Shown here: one piece after another, positions 19,571-28,478 of the stretch | Layout: each line of letters opens with the position of its first letter | Numbering within the stretch: the first letter of the stretch is position 1 | Assembly (NCBI RefSeq): GCF_001279585.1 | Contig: NZ_LGEC01000016.1 | Location: 320,117 to 384,116, forward strand | DNA: 64,000 nt | Source: Nocardiopsis sp. NRRL B-16309 | GTDB taxonomy: Bacteria > Actinomycetota > Actinomycetes > Streptosporangiales > Streptosporangiaceae | Direction: 5' to 3' | Program-made: the position numbers and the translations under genes | The notes under the pieces: generated by a model | What the model saw: the letters and a program-made list of their open reading frames with translations, nothing else | Told to the model about the DNA's origin: nothing | The model's database searches: none

Positions 19571-20245
19571 TCAGTCCACGAGTCGAAGGACTCCGTAGTT
19601 GAAGCCCTTGCGGCGGTAGACCACGCTCGGGGCGTCCTTCACTTCGTCGTGGAAGAGGTAGAAGTCGTGTCCGACGAGTTCCATCTCCATCAGCGCCTGG
19701 TCGATGCTCATCGGCTTGGCCCGGTGGAACTTCTCCCGCACGATGACGGGGACGTCCCCCTGGGTGTCCAGCTCGACGAACTCGTCGGAGAAGCGGCCGT
19801 CCACCGCGGCGCCGTCGATCTCGTCCTCCTGGGATCGCTGCGCGGGAGGCGTCCGAGGTGCGGCGGAGGGACTCGTCGAGGGCAGTTCTCCGGGGAGGCT
19901 CGCGGTGGCGGCCGCGACGGAGACGGGTGTCCGGTTGCCGCGGTGCACCTTGCGCCGGTCCGCGGACTTGCGAAGTCGGGCCTCGATCTTGTCGATCGCC
20001 AGGTCGAGGGCGCCGTGCCGGTCTGAGGACGCCGCCTCGCTCCGGATGACGGGCCCGTTGGAGTGGATGGTCAGCTCAACCCGCTCGCGAACGTCGGCGA
20101 GCTTGGGGTTGCGCTCCGAGGACACCTCCACATCGATGGTCATGCCCTTCTTCTCCCACTTGGAGAGCCTCTCGAGCTTGTTCTCGACGTGCTGTCGGAA
20201 CTTCTCGTTCACACCGGTGCGTCGACCCTTGACGATGATGTCCAT
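19571..20245 (-). CDS. hpf: Long-form ribosome hibernation promoting factor (RaiA/HPF)
   Basis: This 224-aa protein has an N-terminal HPF/YfiA ribosome-binding domain (residues 1 to about 110, starting MDIIVKGRRTGVNEKFRQHV), a Ser/Pro/Ala-rich linker, and a C-terminal dimerisation domain (about 165-224, with IVREKFHRAKPMSIDQALME and FYLFHDEV). Long HPF pairs 70S ribosomes into inactive 100S particles in stationary phase or stress. The start has an AAGGGGG ribosome site. Upstream lies a 0.8-kb non-coding region that appears to encode a structured RNA. A GGGTAT element on the minus strand (20398-20403) could be a stress-sigma -10 for hpf itself (weak). Confidence 0.95.
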   Translation of the reverse strand: MDIIVKGRRTGVNEKFRQHVENKLERLSKWEKKGMTIDVEVSSERNPKLADVRERVELTIHSNGPVIRSEAASSDRHGALDLAIDKIEARLRKSADRRKVHRGNRTPVSVAAATASLPGELPSTSPSAAPRTPPAQRSQEDEIDGAAVDGRFSDEFVELDTQGDVPVIVREKFHRAKPMSIDQALMEMELVGHDFYLFHDEVKDAPSVVYRRKGFNYGVLRLVD

Positions 20246-20627
20246 AGGACCCCCTTCATCGCGTGACCGCCGGGAAGGCGACGGCCAGGCTGGTTCTGCA
20301 TACCTCCCGCCATGGGGGACGGAAGGAGTTTCGCGCTCTAGCCCCCTTCCGCGGGCGGTCCGGTCAGGCCCGGCCCTCGACTCGCTTGGATGTGCGTATA
20401 CCCATCAGAGGCAGGCTCCTCACGCGCACCACCAGTGCGATTCGTGGGGCCCTCCCCCAGGGGAAGCAGGACGTGTGCCGCCGGCAGGACGACGTGACAC
20501 TCGGTGACGGGTCGTCGCCGGCCGAAGGGCTCGGCGGCGGGAGGGGCGATGAGGCGCGACGCGGGCGCGTAGGCGCGGGGCACTGGTGGGAATCCGGGGC
20601 TCCGACGCGCACCGGGCGCCGCCCCGT

Positions 20628-20653
20628 GGGACCCGCCGATGACGGCGGGTCCC
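20628..20653 (-). terminator. Hairpin terminator of the hpf-upstream RNA
   Basis: GGGACCCGCCG, a 4-nt loop and CGGCGGGTCCC form a perfect 11-bp stem. On the minus strand it lies 8 nt after the closing strand of the long terminal helix of the RNA, so it is well placed to end that transcript. Confidence 0.6.
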
Positions 20654-20946
20654 CCAGCGATGGCATGCCACCCGTCCGGCCGACCTGGTCTTCGTCCCCA
20701 CATCCGCCTGCTGAGAGTGTCGCCGCTCTTGTACGCGACTACTGCTCTTCTCCCTGTCATGAGGGACATCGGGACCCTCCGCGGGGCAGGGCTTACCTCT
20801 AAGGCGCACCGTGATCGGTCGACGAAAAGTCGCCTTACGTGGGCCGTTTCGCCTGCGCCTGGCATCGGCTTGCCGAAGTCGCTCCCCGGTATCCCCAGGG
20901 GCGATGAAACTCCGACGCAACCACGGACCCGGACGGGTGCCATACC
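20628..20946 (-). ncRNA. Probable raiA-motif structured RNA between comFC and hpf
   Basis: Seen directly: ends of the 20662-20946 interval pair as one long helix. The minus-strand 5' side GGTATGGCACCCGTCCGG (20929-20946) pairs with CCGGACGGGTGGCATGCC (20662-20679) over 18 positions with one G-G mismatch and one G-U pair. A minus-strand promoter sits immediately upstream, and a hairpin terminator follows 8 nt after the helix. Internal pairings include AAGGCG/CGCCTT (20801-20806 with 20831-20836) and GTTTC/GAAAC (20846-20850 with 20906-20910). No reading frame with good codon use spans it. Known: the raiA motif is a large conserved RNA in Actinobacteria and Firmicutes often found upstream of raiA/hpf. 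Assignment to that family is inference from position, size and structure. Confidence 0.65.
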
Positions 20947-20949
20947 TGG

Positions 20950-20978
20950 ACCGTAACCTGTCCTGGCGCGTCTGTCAG
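20950..20978 (-). promoter_or_regulatory. Promoter of the hpf-upstream RNA
   Basis: On the minus strand CTGACA (20973-20978) and TACGGT (20950-20955) are separated by 17 bp. The predicted start, about 20943-20946, coincides with the first bases of the long terminal helix. Confidence 0.6.
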
Positions 20979-21046
20979 GTAGCGATCACCCCCTCAACCC
21001 CCCGACAACCCCCGCAAACCCCCACGAGCACTGACTTTTCACCTGT

Positions 21047-21772
21047 TCACGAGGGTTCGTAAAACCTTGGTGACCGCTCTGCGCCCTGCGCGGACAGGTG
21101 GGGCGGCAGGCGCTCGGCGAGGACCACCGCGCCCATCACGCGGATGCCCTCGGCCCGCAGCGCACGGGTCGCCTCCGCCACCGTGGCGCCGGTGGTGAGG
21201 ACGTCGTCCACCACCACCGCCCGGCTCCCGCTCCGCCCGGCCGCAGCCCCCGCCGCGGTGAGGACCCCGTGCCGGTTCGCCCTCCGGTCGGCCCGGCCGA
21301 GCCCCACCTGGCGACGGACCCGGTGGCGGTAGCGCAGGAGTTCGGCGACCCGGCCCGCGGAGTCCCCGCCCGCAGCCGCCGCGCAGGCGTAGGCCAGGCG
21401 GGCGACCGGCCCTCGGGGCGGACCGCGTCCGGGCACGGGCACGAGCAGGGTGTCGGGACCGGCCCACCCGGCGGCGGCGTAGGCGGCGGCCACCCGCGCT
21501 CCGAGGGGCGCGGCCAGGTCGTCCGTCCCCTGTTCCTTGAAGGCCAGCAGGACACGGCGGTCCAGCCCGGCGTAGGGCCCCGCCGTCCAGACCGGCGGGC
21601 ACCCCGGCCGGGAGCGGCAGCGCACCGGCCGACGGTCGAGCCGGGCCAGGCAGGCGCCGCACAGCGGCCCGGAAGGGGCCCGGCACCCGGCGCAGGTGAG
21701 CGGGAGCAGGAGGTCGAGCACGGCGGCGAGCAGGCTGCGCAGAGCCCGCACCAGGGAGTTCGCGAAGGACAT
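21047..21772 (-). CDS. comFC: ComF-family phosphoribosyltransferase-like protein
   Basis: This 241-aa protein has an N-terminal four-cysteine zinc site (Cys27, Cys30, Cys38, Cys41 in LTCAGC and LCGAC) followed by a PRTase fold with the PRPP motif AVVVDDVLTTGAT. In competent bacteria ComFC helps DNA uptake. In actinobacteria its role is unclear. It lies in the conserved order lpqB-comFC-(RNA)-hpf. The start MSFANSLVRALRSLL has no strong ribosome site in the reach I checked. The 195 bp up to lpqB hold nothing evident. Confidence 0.88.
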   Translation of the reverse strand: MSFANSLVRALRSLLAAVLDLLLPLTCAGCRAPSGPLCGACLARLDRRPVRCRSRPGCPPVWTAGPYAGLDRRVLLAFKEQGTDDLAAPLGARVAAAYAAAGWAGPDTLLVPVPGRGPPRGPVARLAYACAAAAGGDSAGRVAELLRYRHRVRRQVGLGRADRRANRHGVLTAAGAAAGRSGSRAVVVDDVLTTGATVAEATRALRAEGIRVMGAVVLAERLPPHLSAQGAERSPRFYEPS

Positions 21773-21967
21773 ACGTCAAGGATCGGCGGCGTCGGGGCCG
21801 TCCGCCAGCCCCGATCCACGCCTGTGGACAACCTCCCGCCGGGCACCCGAAAGCGCCCCCCAATCGGCCGTCCCCGCGCGCGGGCCCGAAGACCACTGCC
21901 GCGCCGCACACCGGTCACCCAGCCCGCCCGAAGCCGCGCCCGCTCCCTGTCGGCGGGCGTGGCCCGG

Positions 21968-23896
21968 CTAGCCGGGGAAGGTGGGCGAGCCGCCCTCCAC
22001 GATGTTCTCCCAGTTGAGGCGGTCCGTGGTGATCCAGATGTTGCCGTCGTCGGATCCGGCGACCAGCGGCTGCCCCGGGGCGCCGGAGATGTTCACCATG
22101 CCCGGTACCGGCGTTCCCGCGCTCGACGCCGGGGTCCCGCCGTCCAGCGAGACCAGGAACGCCTGGCTGGTACCGCCCTCGCGGTTGCCCAGCACGGCCA
22201 GCTGGTCGCTGGAGCGCCAGGTGATATCGGTGACCTCGTCCAGCTCGCGGCCGAGCGTGAGGAACGAACCGACCGACACCCGGCCGTCGCTGTCCGAGAC
22301 CACCCGGCCCACCTGGAGCGAGGTCTCACCGTCGACCTCCGTCACCACGGCGGCACGGGTGCCGTCGCGCGAGATCTGGAAGTCCAGCAGCGACCGGTCC
22401 CGCAGGTCCGAGATGTCCACGCCCACCACCTCGTCGCCGCCGCGCAGCAGCCACAGGTCGGTCGACCCCGGCTCCGGCGCGGGGCCGGAGTCGGCCGGCT
22501 CGTCCTCGGCGGGCTCGTCCTCGGCGGCGGACTCCTCCTCCGGGTCCTCCTCGGGCTCACTCGTCTGCTCGGTCACCCACAGGTCGCCGTTGACGTCCCA
22601 GGACACCGACGTGAAGGCCCCGTCCGAGAGGACCTCCGTCACCTCGGCTCCAGGGCTGGCCAGGGACGTGACGACATCGTCGCCGCCCACGGGGATGCCC
22701 GCGATCGTGGTCTCGTCCACCGAGACGGCGAACCGCTCCAACTGCACGTCGCCCGCGCCCAGCGGGCCCGGCACGCGCTCGGCGTCGCCGATCGTGTCGG
22801 CCCCCCAGTCGGCCGCCGACCACAGCTGGCCCTCGTGCGTGAAGTACGCGCGGATCCCGGCGGAGATCGCGCTGGGACTCACGCCCGACCAGAAGTCGCT
22901 GGCCGGACGCGGCCGGTCGTTGCTGTCGCTGTCGGCGTTGGGGAAGGGCACCTCGTCGCCGTTGACGACCAGCGTGAACGCCTCGATCTCCGGCAGTTGG
23001 CGCAGCGTCCAGGCGATCTGCGCGCCCATCTCGAACTCGTCGACCTGGCCGACTCCGTCAATCCTGACGATCGCCGTCTCGTCGTCGATCTCCACGTCGG
23101 CCGCGACCCCCTCGGGGAAGGCCGAGTCGACCGCCGGCGCCAGCCAGTCCGTGGGGCCCTCGACGAGCTTGTCAAGCAGCCGCTCGGCCAGCGCGTCGTT
23201 GCTCACGGGCAGGTACACCGGGTCCGGGACCAGGGCGGTGCCCTCCGGGTTGAAGTAGTAGAGGCTGAACGGCCGGTGGGTGCGCTCCACGTCGAGCTTG
23301 CTGAGGACCAGTTCATCCGGCATGTCCTGGATGCGCCACTCGCCCTCGGGGTCGCCCTCCTCGCGGGCGAGTTCGAAGGGCACTTCGAGCAGGTGGCCGG
23401 GGTCGCTCTGGATGTACTTACCGGTGTCGTCGATGGTGGCCGCCAGTGTGCTGCGCATGTGCACCGTGGCGGTGAGGCCGTCGGCGCTGACCTCCGTGTC
23501 GAGGCCGACCGCGTCGAGATCGGCGAAGACCCGCACCGAGCCGTCGGGGGACCACTCGTCTCTCAGCCCCGGGAACATGTAGCTCCGGGCGGCCTTGTGG
23601 TCCTCCTCGAAACTGCCCATGTCCTTGAGGAAGCCGTTGACCAGGCCCTCCGGCCCGACGCCTTCCTGCGGTCCGGCCGGCAGCAGGCGCACATACCCGC
23701 CGTAGGGGTCACTGGGGGTGTCGCCGCCGTCGCCCGGAACGACCGGCCCGGTCATCGGCACGGTCGCGCAGGCCGCCATCGCGACACAGGCCACAGAGGC
23801 GGCGGCGAGGGCGCGCAGGGCGCGGGCCGCCCGGGACGTGCCGACCCCGCGGAACGCGCGGGCGGTGCGGGCGGTGCGGGCCAGAGGTGCGCTCAC
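21968..23896 (-). CDS. lpqB: Lipoprotein LpqB (GerMN domain), MtrAB accessory protein
   Basis: This 642-aa lipoprotein has an Ala/Arg-rich N-terminus with lipobox VAMAAC, a GerMN-type domain in the first half (region with RPFSLYYFNPEGTALVPDP), an acidic Glu/Ser/Pro linker, and a C-terminal propeller-like region (YDLWLLRGGDEVVG-type repeats, here DLWLLRGGDEVVGVD). LpqB is known to bind the outside of MtrB and modulate MtrAB signalling. Its GTG overlaps the mtrB stop codon (GTGA, 23893-23896), showing translational coupling. The operon order mtrA-mtrB-lpqB is standard. Confidence 0.93.
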   Translation of the reverse strand: MSAPLARTARTARAFRGVGTSRAARALRALAAASVACVAMAACATVPMTGPVVPGDGGDTPSDPYGGYVRLLPAGPQEGVGPEGLVNGFLKDMGSFEEDHKAARSYMFPGLRDEWSPDGSVRVFADLDAVGLDTEVSADGLTATVHMRSTLAATIDDTGKYIQSDPGHLLEVPFELAREEGDPEGEWRIQDMPDELVLSKLDVERTHRPFSLYYFNPEGTALVPDPVYLPVSNDALAERLLDKLVEGPTDWLAPAVDSAFPEGVAADVEIDDETAIVRIDGVGQVDEFEMGAQIAWTLRQLPEIEAFTLVVNGDEVPFPNADSDSNDRPRPASDFWSGVSPSAISAGIRAYFTHEGQLWSAADWGADTIGDAERVPGPLGAGDVQLERFAVSVDETTIAGIPVGGDDVVTSLASPGAEVTEVLSDGAFTSVSWDVNGDLWVTEQTSEPEEDPEEESAAEDEPAEDEPADSGPAPEPGSTDLWLLRGGDEVVGVDISDLRDRSLLDFQISRDGTRAAVVTEVDGETSLQVGRVVSDSDGRVSVGSFLTLGRELDEVTDITWRSSDQLAVLGNREGGTSQAFLVSLDGGTPASSAGTPVPGMVNISGAPGQPLVAGSDDGNIWITTDRLNWENIVEGGSPTFPG

Positions 23897-25719
23897 GCGT
23901 CCTCCTCCTGTCGCTCGGCGGTTCCGTTCCCGTTCCTCGCCGCCGGTCCCCCGTTGACGGCCTGCTCGCCCCTGTCGGGCCGCTCGGACTTGTCGGTCTT
24001 GTCAGTCTTGTCGCCGAAGGCGTAGTTGCGCCCCAGGGCGATCTCGGGAGGGACCAGCGGCAGCGGGGACCCCCGCAGCTCGGCCCCGGCCCTGCGCGGC
24101 AGCGACAGCCGGAACTGCGATCCCTGGCCGGGCTGCCCCCACGCCTGGAGCCAGCCGCCGTGCAGCTGCGCGTCCTCCTTGGCGATGGACAGACCCAGGC
24201 CCGTGCCGCCGGTGGTGCGCACGCGCGCGGGGTCGGCCCGCCAGAAGCGGTCGAAGCACAGGTGCTCCTCCCCCTCCTTCAGCCCCACACCGTAGTCGCG
24301 CACGGCCACCGCGACCGAGTCCCGGTCGCCCGCGGCCGCCACCACGACGTCGCGGCCCTCGCTGTGCTCGATGGCGTTGACGACCAGGTTGCGCAGGATC
24401 CGGTTGATCCGGCGCGCGTCGAACTCGGCCACGCACGGCTCCGTGGGGAGCCGGAGGACGACCTTGATGCCCCGGCGCTCGGCGATCTGCTCGGCGTCGC
24501 CCACCGCCTTCATGACGGAGTCGCGCACGTCCACCGAGTCGATGCCCAGGGTCGCCGCTCCCGCGTCGTGGCGGCTGATCTCCAGCAGGTCGGTGAGCAG
24601 TTCCTCGAACCGTTCCACCTGGCTCTGCAGCAGCTCCACGGGACGGCGCTGGGTCGGGTCGAGGTCGTCGCGGTCGTCGTAGAGGACGTCGCTGGCCATC
24701 TTGATGGTGGTCAGCGGGGTCCGCAGCTCGTGGGAGACGTCGGAGACGAACTGGCGCTGGAGCTTGGACAGCTCCTCCAGCTCCTGGATCTTCTCCTGGA
24801 GGTTGCCCGCCATGTCGTTGAACGAGACCGCCAGCCGGGCGAGGTCGTCCTCGCCCTGCACGGTCATGCGCTCGGTGAGGTCGCCCTTGGCGAGCCGCTC
24901 GGCGGAGCGCGCGGCCGAGCGGACCGGGCTCACCACCTGCCGGGTGATGACGAACGCGATCAGGCCCAGCAGGATGACCAGCAGCACCCCGACGAGTCCG
25001 ACCGTGCGCTGCACGAGGTCGAGGATCTCCTGCTCGTGCTGGAGCGGGAAGATGTAGTAGAGCTCGTAGGCGTGCGTGAGCTCGGCGCCCACCACCAGCG
25101 CGGGCTCGGCCGAGCCGTCCGCCTCGATCCGGGTGTAGGTGTGGTACTGCTGCTCCGGCTCCTCGGACTGGCGGATCTGATCGATGAGGCGTTCGGGGAT
25201 GCTCTCCTCGACGCTCTCGGCGTCGACGGTCGCCCAGCCCCGCTCGTCGCTCCCCCACGGCAGGATGACCACGCCGTACAGGCCCGTCTCACCGCTGCGG
25301 CTGGTCAGCTCGCTCGCGATGTTGTTCAGGAGCCGGTCGCGGTCCCCGGTCTCGTTCTCCTGTAGCTCGGCCAGGGCGTAGTTGAGCCCGGCCCGGTGGT
25401 CGTTGACCGCCGAGTCGATCTTGGCGTCGAGCAGCCCGCCCCGCACCTGGGAGACGAGCACGTAGCCCAGACCGGCGATGACCAGTATGGACAGCACCAG
25501 GGTGGTGGAGATGACCCTCAGGTGCAGTGACCGGCGCCAGTTGGTCTGGACGCCGCGGACCAGGGCCCGGGCGGCGCGCTGCGCGAAGAGGTAGGCCCTG
25601 GTCAGACCGGAACCGGAGTCGTCGCGGTCCTTTCCGGAGCCGAGCGTGCCTGAGGGCGGGTCGGTCCGCTCCCCTTCGGAGTCGGCCCCCCGGTGCTCCT
25701 CGGGTGCGGCTGCTGTCAT
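23893..25719 (-). CDS. mtrB: Sensor histidine kinase MtrB
   Basis: This 608-aa inner-membrane kinase has two membrane segments (SLHLRVISTTLVLSILVIAG and VGLVGVLLVILLGLIAFVIT) around an extracellular sensor, then HAMP, a HisKA domain with VSHELRTPLT (His near residue 330), and an HATPase domain with NLVVNAIEHS and GTGLGLSIAKEDAQLHGG. It phosphorylates MtrA, which controls cell division and envelope genes. An upstream in-frame start at 25764 overlaps mtrA. I prefer the ATG at 25719, 16 nt after the mtrA stop codon. The N- and C-termini are polar and low in complexity. Confidence 0.93.
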   Translation of the reverse strand: MTAAAPEEHRGADSEGERTDPPSGTLGSGKDRDDSGSGLTRAYLFAQRAARALVRGVQTNWRRSLHLRVISTTLVLSILVIAGLGYVLVSQVRGGLLDAKIDSAVNDHRAGLNYALAELQENETGDRDRLLNNIASELTSRSGETGLYGVVILPWGSDERGWATVDAESVEESIPERLIDQIRQSEEPEQQYHTYTRIEADGSAEPALVVGAELTHAYELYYIFPLQHEQEILDLVQRTVGLVGVLLVILLGLIAFVITRQVVSPVRSAARSAERLAKGDLTERMTVQGEDDLARLAVSFNDMAGNLQEKIQELEELSKLQRQFVSDVSHELRTPLTTIKMASDVLYDDRDDLDPTQRRPVELLQSQVERFEELLTDLLEISRHDAGAATLGIDSVDVRDSVMKAVGDAEQIAERRGIKVVLRLPTEPCVAEFDARRINRILRNLVVNAIEHSEGRDVVVAAAGDRDSVAVAVRDYGVGLKEGEEHLCFDRFWRADPARVRTTGGTGLGLSIAKEDAQLHGGWLQAWGQPGQGSQFRLSLPRRAGAELRGSPLPLVPPEIALGRNYAFGDKTDKTDKSERPDRGEQAVNGGPAARNGNGTAERQEEDA

Positions 25720-25735
25720 CGACCTGAACCGTGGG

Positions 25736-26428
25736 TCAGGCGGTCCCGGCCTTGTAGCCGACACCGCGGACTGTCACGACGACCTCGGGGTGTTCCGGGT
25801 CCTTCTCGATCTTGGCGCGCAACCGCTGCACGTGGACGTTGACCAGGCGGGTGTCGGCGGCGTGCCGGTAGCCCCAGACCTGCTCCAGCAGGACCTCGCG
25901 GGTGAAGACCTGGCGCGGCTTGCGGGCCAGTGCGACGAGGAGGTCGAACTCCAGCGGGGTGAGGCTGATCTGCTCGCCGTCGCGGCGCACGGCGTGCCCC
26001 GCGACGTCGATGGTGATGTCGCCGATCTGCAGGACCTCGGGAGCGGGCTCCTCGGTCCGGCGCAGGCGCACGCGGACGCGCGCCACGAGCTCCTTGGGCT
26101 TGAACGGCTTGACGATGTAGTCGTCGGCGCCGGACTCCAGGCCGAGGACGACATCGATGGTGTCGGTCTTGGCGGTCAGCATGACGACGGGCACGCCGGA
26201 CTCGGCGCGGATCTGTCGGCACACGTCGATACCGTCGGCACCGGGCAGCATCAGGTCCAGGAGTACCAGATCGGGCTTGGTCTCGCGGAAGGCTTCCAGG
26301 GCCTTGTCGCCGTCATGCACGAACGAGGGCTCGAACCCCTCGCCCCGCAGAACGATGCCCAGCATCTCGGCGAGGGCGAGGTCATCGTCGACAACCAGTA
26401 CACGTCCCTTCATCGGCGTATCCGGCAC
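25736..26428 (-). CDS. mtrA: Response regulator MtrA (OmpR/PhoB family)
   Basis: This 230-aa regulator has a receiver domain (MKGRVLVVDDDLALAEMLGI, phospho-acceptor Asp58 in LLDLMLP, Thr in MLTAKTD, Lys in YIVKPFKP) and a winged-helix DNA-binding domain (LTPLEFDLLVALARKP through NVHVQRLRAKIEKDP). The sequence is nearly identical in style to other actinobacterial MtrA proteins. The start is either GTG at 26428 or ATG at 26413 (MKGRV); no ribosome site decides. It heads the mtrA-mtrB-lpqB operon and is divergent from a membrane-protein operon. Confidence 0.95.
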   Translation of the reverse strand: MPDTPMKGRVLVVDDDLALAEMLGIVLRGEGFEPSFVHDGDKALEAFRETKPDLVLLDLMLPGADGIDVCRQIRAESGVPVVMLTAKTDTIDVVLGLESGADDYIVKPFKPKELVARVRVRLRRTEEPAPEVLQIGDITIDVAGHAVRRDGEQISLTPLEFDLLVALARKPRQVFTREVLLEQVWGYRHAADTRLVNVHVQRLRAKIEKDPEHPEVVVTVRGVGYKAGTA

Positions 26429-26846
26429 GCAGCGCGACCGCTTCGTGGGCGGGTCCCGCGGTGCCTACTCCTCTCTCCTGGAACTGTCGAGCGTCTTGGT
26501 CATCCGGATCCTGCTCCCCGAGGCAGGGAAACCGAACGCGTTCCCCCAACCTTGCCACCTTTGGGCACCGTTGGGAGAGTGGTCGAAGGTGTTCGGCCCC
26601 CGTGGAGGCCGATGTCGGCCAACCGCGACGTCGGCGCTGGCCGCACGCGGTTCCGACACGTTCATGGATTCAGCCTGTTGGTAACAGAAAGCATACAAAA
26701 GGAATGAAGTGCGTCGGTTGTACCGGTGTGAGCCGCGAACCCGCCAATAACCGAGGGAACCGGCCGGTAGGTTGGATTCCAGCACGCCGAGAATCGCGCG
26801 AAGACGCTCGCGCAGCGTAACCGAACCTCACGGAGGGCGGGGCCAC
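26429..26846. other. 418-bp divergent intergenic region upstream of mtrA
   Basis: It must contain the promoters of mtrA (minus) and the membrane operon (plus). It is richer in A+T around 26670-26705, including TTGGTAACAGAAAGCATACA. GTAAC half-sites at 26681-26685 and 26816-26820 could be MtrA autoregulation sites, but no full direct repeat is present. No gene is seen. Confidence 0.35.
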
Positions 26847-28478
26847 ATGACCCAGGAGGACGGCCGTCGGGACGAGCCCGGGGCGGCCACCGAGCGCTCG
26901 GACGGGGAACGGACGGACGCACCTGGGGCCGCGGACTCCGAGGCCGGCCCCGCGCCGGAACCGTCCTCCCCCGGGGAGGGGGGCACCGGGACGCCCCGTT
27001 TCGAGGCGCCCGAGGGCGCGGGACACGGCTTCGCCGCTCCGGGCGCGGGTATGTCCGAGAGCTCGCAGCACGGCTCCGCCACTCCCGGTGCGGGGACTCC
27101 GGAGGGCGCTGGGCACGGCTTCGCCGCCCCCGGCGGGCACCCCGCCGAGGGTTCTCAGCAAGGCTTCGCGGCATCTGGCGGATACCCGTCCCAGGGTTCA
27201 CAGCACGGCTTCGCCGCTCCCGGCTCGGGCACGCCCGAGGGTTCGCAGCACGGCTTCGCGCCCCCCGGCGGAGGCGCGCCGGGATCCGAGCACCACGGCT
27301 TCGCCCCGCCCGGCGGCGGACAGCACGCCGCGGCCGGACCCGCGCCCCAGGGCCAGTGGGGCGTCCCCGGGCACGCGGCCCCCGGCGGCTACGGTCCTCC
27401 CGGCCAGGGCCTGCCCCCGGGCGCCGGCCACGGCGGCGTGCCGGGCCGGCCTCCCCAGGCGCCCAGGCCCGGCGTCGTCCCGCTGCGGCCGATGACCGTC
27501 GGCGACCTGCTCAACGGCGCCTTCAGCCTCATCCGGCACAACCCGAAGACCTTCGTCGGGGTCTCCATCATCGTCATGGCGATCGCCAGCATCGTCAGCT
27601 CGATCGGCTTCGGCGGATACATGTCCGACTACGGCCGTGTCGTCGACCAGCTCATGGCCGATCCGAGCGCGGTCGACACCGACGACCCCTTCCCCTTCTC
27701 GACGTGGTCGATCGTCGCCCTCTACGGGGGCTCCCTGATCAGCTACGCCGGCACGATCGTGCTCACCGGTCTTCTGACCTGCGCGATCGGCCTCGCCGTC
27801 CTGGGCCGCAAGCTCAGCCCGTCGCAGGCGTGGGCCGCCGCCAAGCCCCGTCTGGGCGCGGTCGCCGGACTGGCGCTGCTCCAGCTGGCGATCTTCTTCG
27901 GACTGTCGGTCATCGTGATCGGCCTCATCGCGCTCGGCTTCGTCCTCGGCTTCGCGCTCCTGTCCTCGGGGGCGGACGCGGCCGGAGCGGTGGTCATGGT
28001 CGTGACCGTGCTGATCGGCCTGCTCGGCGGACTCGTCCTGGCCGCCTGGATCTCCGTGCGCATCTACTTCGCCATGCCGATCGTCGTCCTGGAGCGGCTG
28101 AGCCCGACCAGCGCGCTGGCGCGGTCGTGGCGCCTGACGCGGGGCAGCTGGTGGCGCGTGCTCGGGATCCTCCTCCTGACCATGCTGCTGGTCGGCGTGG
28201 TCAGTCAGCTTCTGACCACACCGTTCACCCTGCTGTCGGTCGTGCCCGCCTTCGTCTTCCCCGGTGAGGCCTGGGTCCCCGTCGCGGCGGGCGCCGTCAT
28301 CTACGTCGGCACCGTCCTGATCTCCTCGTTCACCACGCCCTTCACCGTCGGTGTGAGCACGCTGCTCTACATCGACCTGCGGATGCGCCGCGAGGGCCTG
28401 GACCTGAAGCTGCACACCGCCTCGCAGGCGGGCCACGAGGTGGGCGCGGAGATCTACCTCCCGGAGAGGCAGGCGTGA
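26847..28478 (+). CDS. Multi-pass membrane protein with repetitive Gly/Pro/His N-terminal region
   Basis: This 543-aa protein falls in two parts. Residues 1 to about 210 are disordered, with about seven imperfect repeats of a 14-17 aa unit containing GSQHGFAAPG or GAGHGFAAPG. The remainder starts at PLRPMTVGDLLNGAFSLIRHNPKTF and has about six membrane segments. It resembles glycerophosphodiester phosphodiesterase membrane-domain-like proteins of actinobacteria, though no catalytic motif is visible. The ATG at 26847 has CGGAGGG at good spacing. Its stop codon overlaps the DUF4129 gene GTG. It probably belongs to the envelope module with the DUF4129, DUF4350, MoxR and DUF58 genes. Confidence 0.8.
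   Translation: MTQEDGRRDEPGAATERSDGERTDAPGAADSEAGPAPEPSSPGEGGTGTPRFEAPEGAGHGFAAPGAGMSESSQHGSATPGAGTPEGAGHGFAAPGGHPAEGSQQGFAASGGYPSQGSQHGFAAPGSGTPEGSQHGFAPPGGGAPGSEHHGFAPPGGGQHAAAGPAPQGQWGVPGHAAPGGYGPPGQGLPPGAGHGGVPGRPPQAPRPGVVPLRPMTVGDLLNGAFSLIRHNPKTFVGVSIIVMAIASIVSSIGFGGYMSDYGRVVDQLMADPSAVDTDDPFPFSTWSIVALYGGSLISYAGTIVLTGLLTCAIGLAVLGRKLSPSQAWAAAKPRLGAVAGLALLQLAIFFGLSVIVIGLIALGFVLGFALLSSGADAAGAVVMVVTVLIGLLGGLVLAAWISVRIYFAMPIVVLERLSPTSALARSWRLTRGSWWRVLGILLLTMLLVGVVSQLLTTPFTLLSVVPAFVFPGEAWVPVAAGAVIYVGTVLISSFTTPFTVGVSTLLYIDLRMRREGLDLKLHTASQAGHEVGAEIYLPERQA

Noticed and set aside
20338..20943. 201-aa minus-strand frame in the comFC-hpf gap
   Set aside because: It lacks a ribosome site, its first half has poor GC3 and mixed codons, and it overlaps the helix-supported RNA. 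A small protein in the later part (20340-20620) cannot be fully excluded.
20628..20946. c-di-AMP (ydaO) or cobalamin riboswitch
   Set aside because: The conserved ydaO elements and the B12 box are not found at the right positions, and a terminator separates the RNA from hpf, which argues against a simple leader switch.
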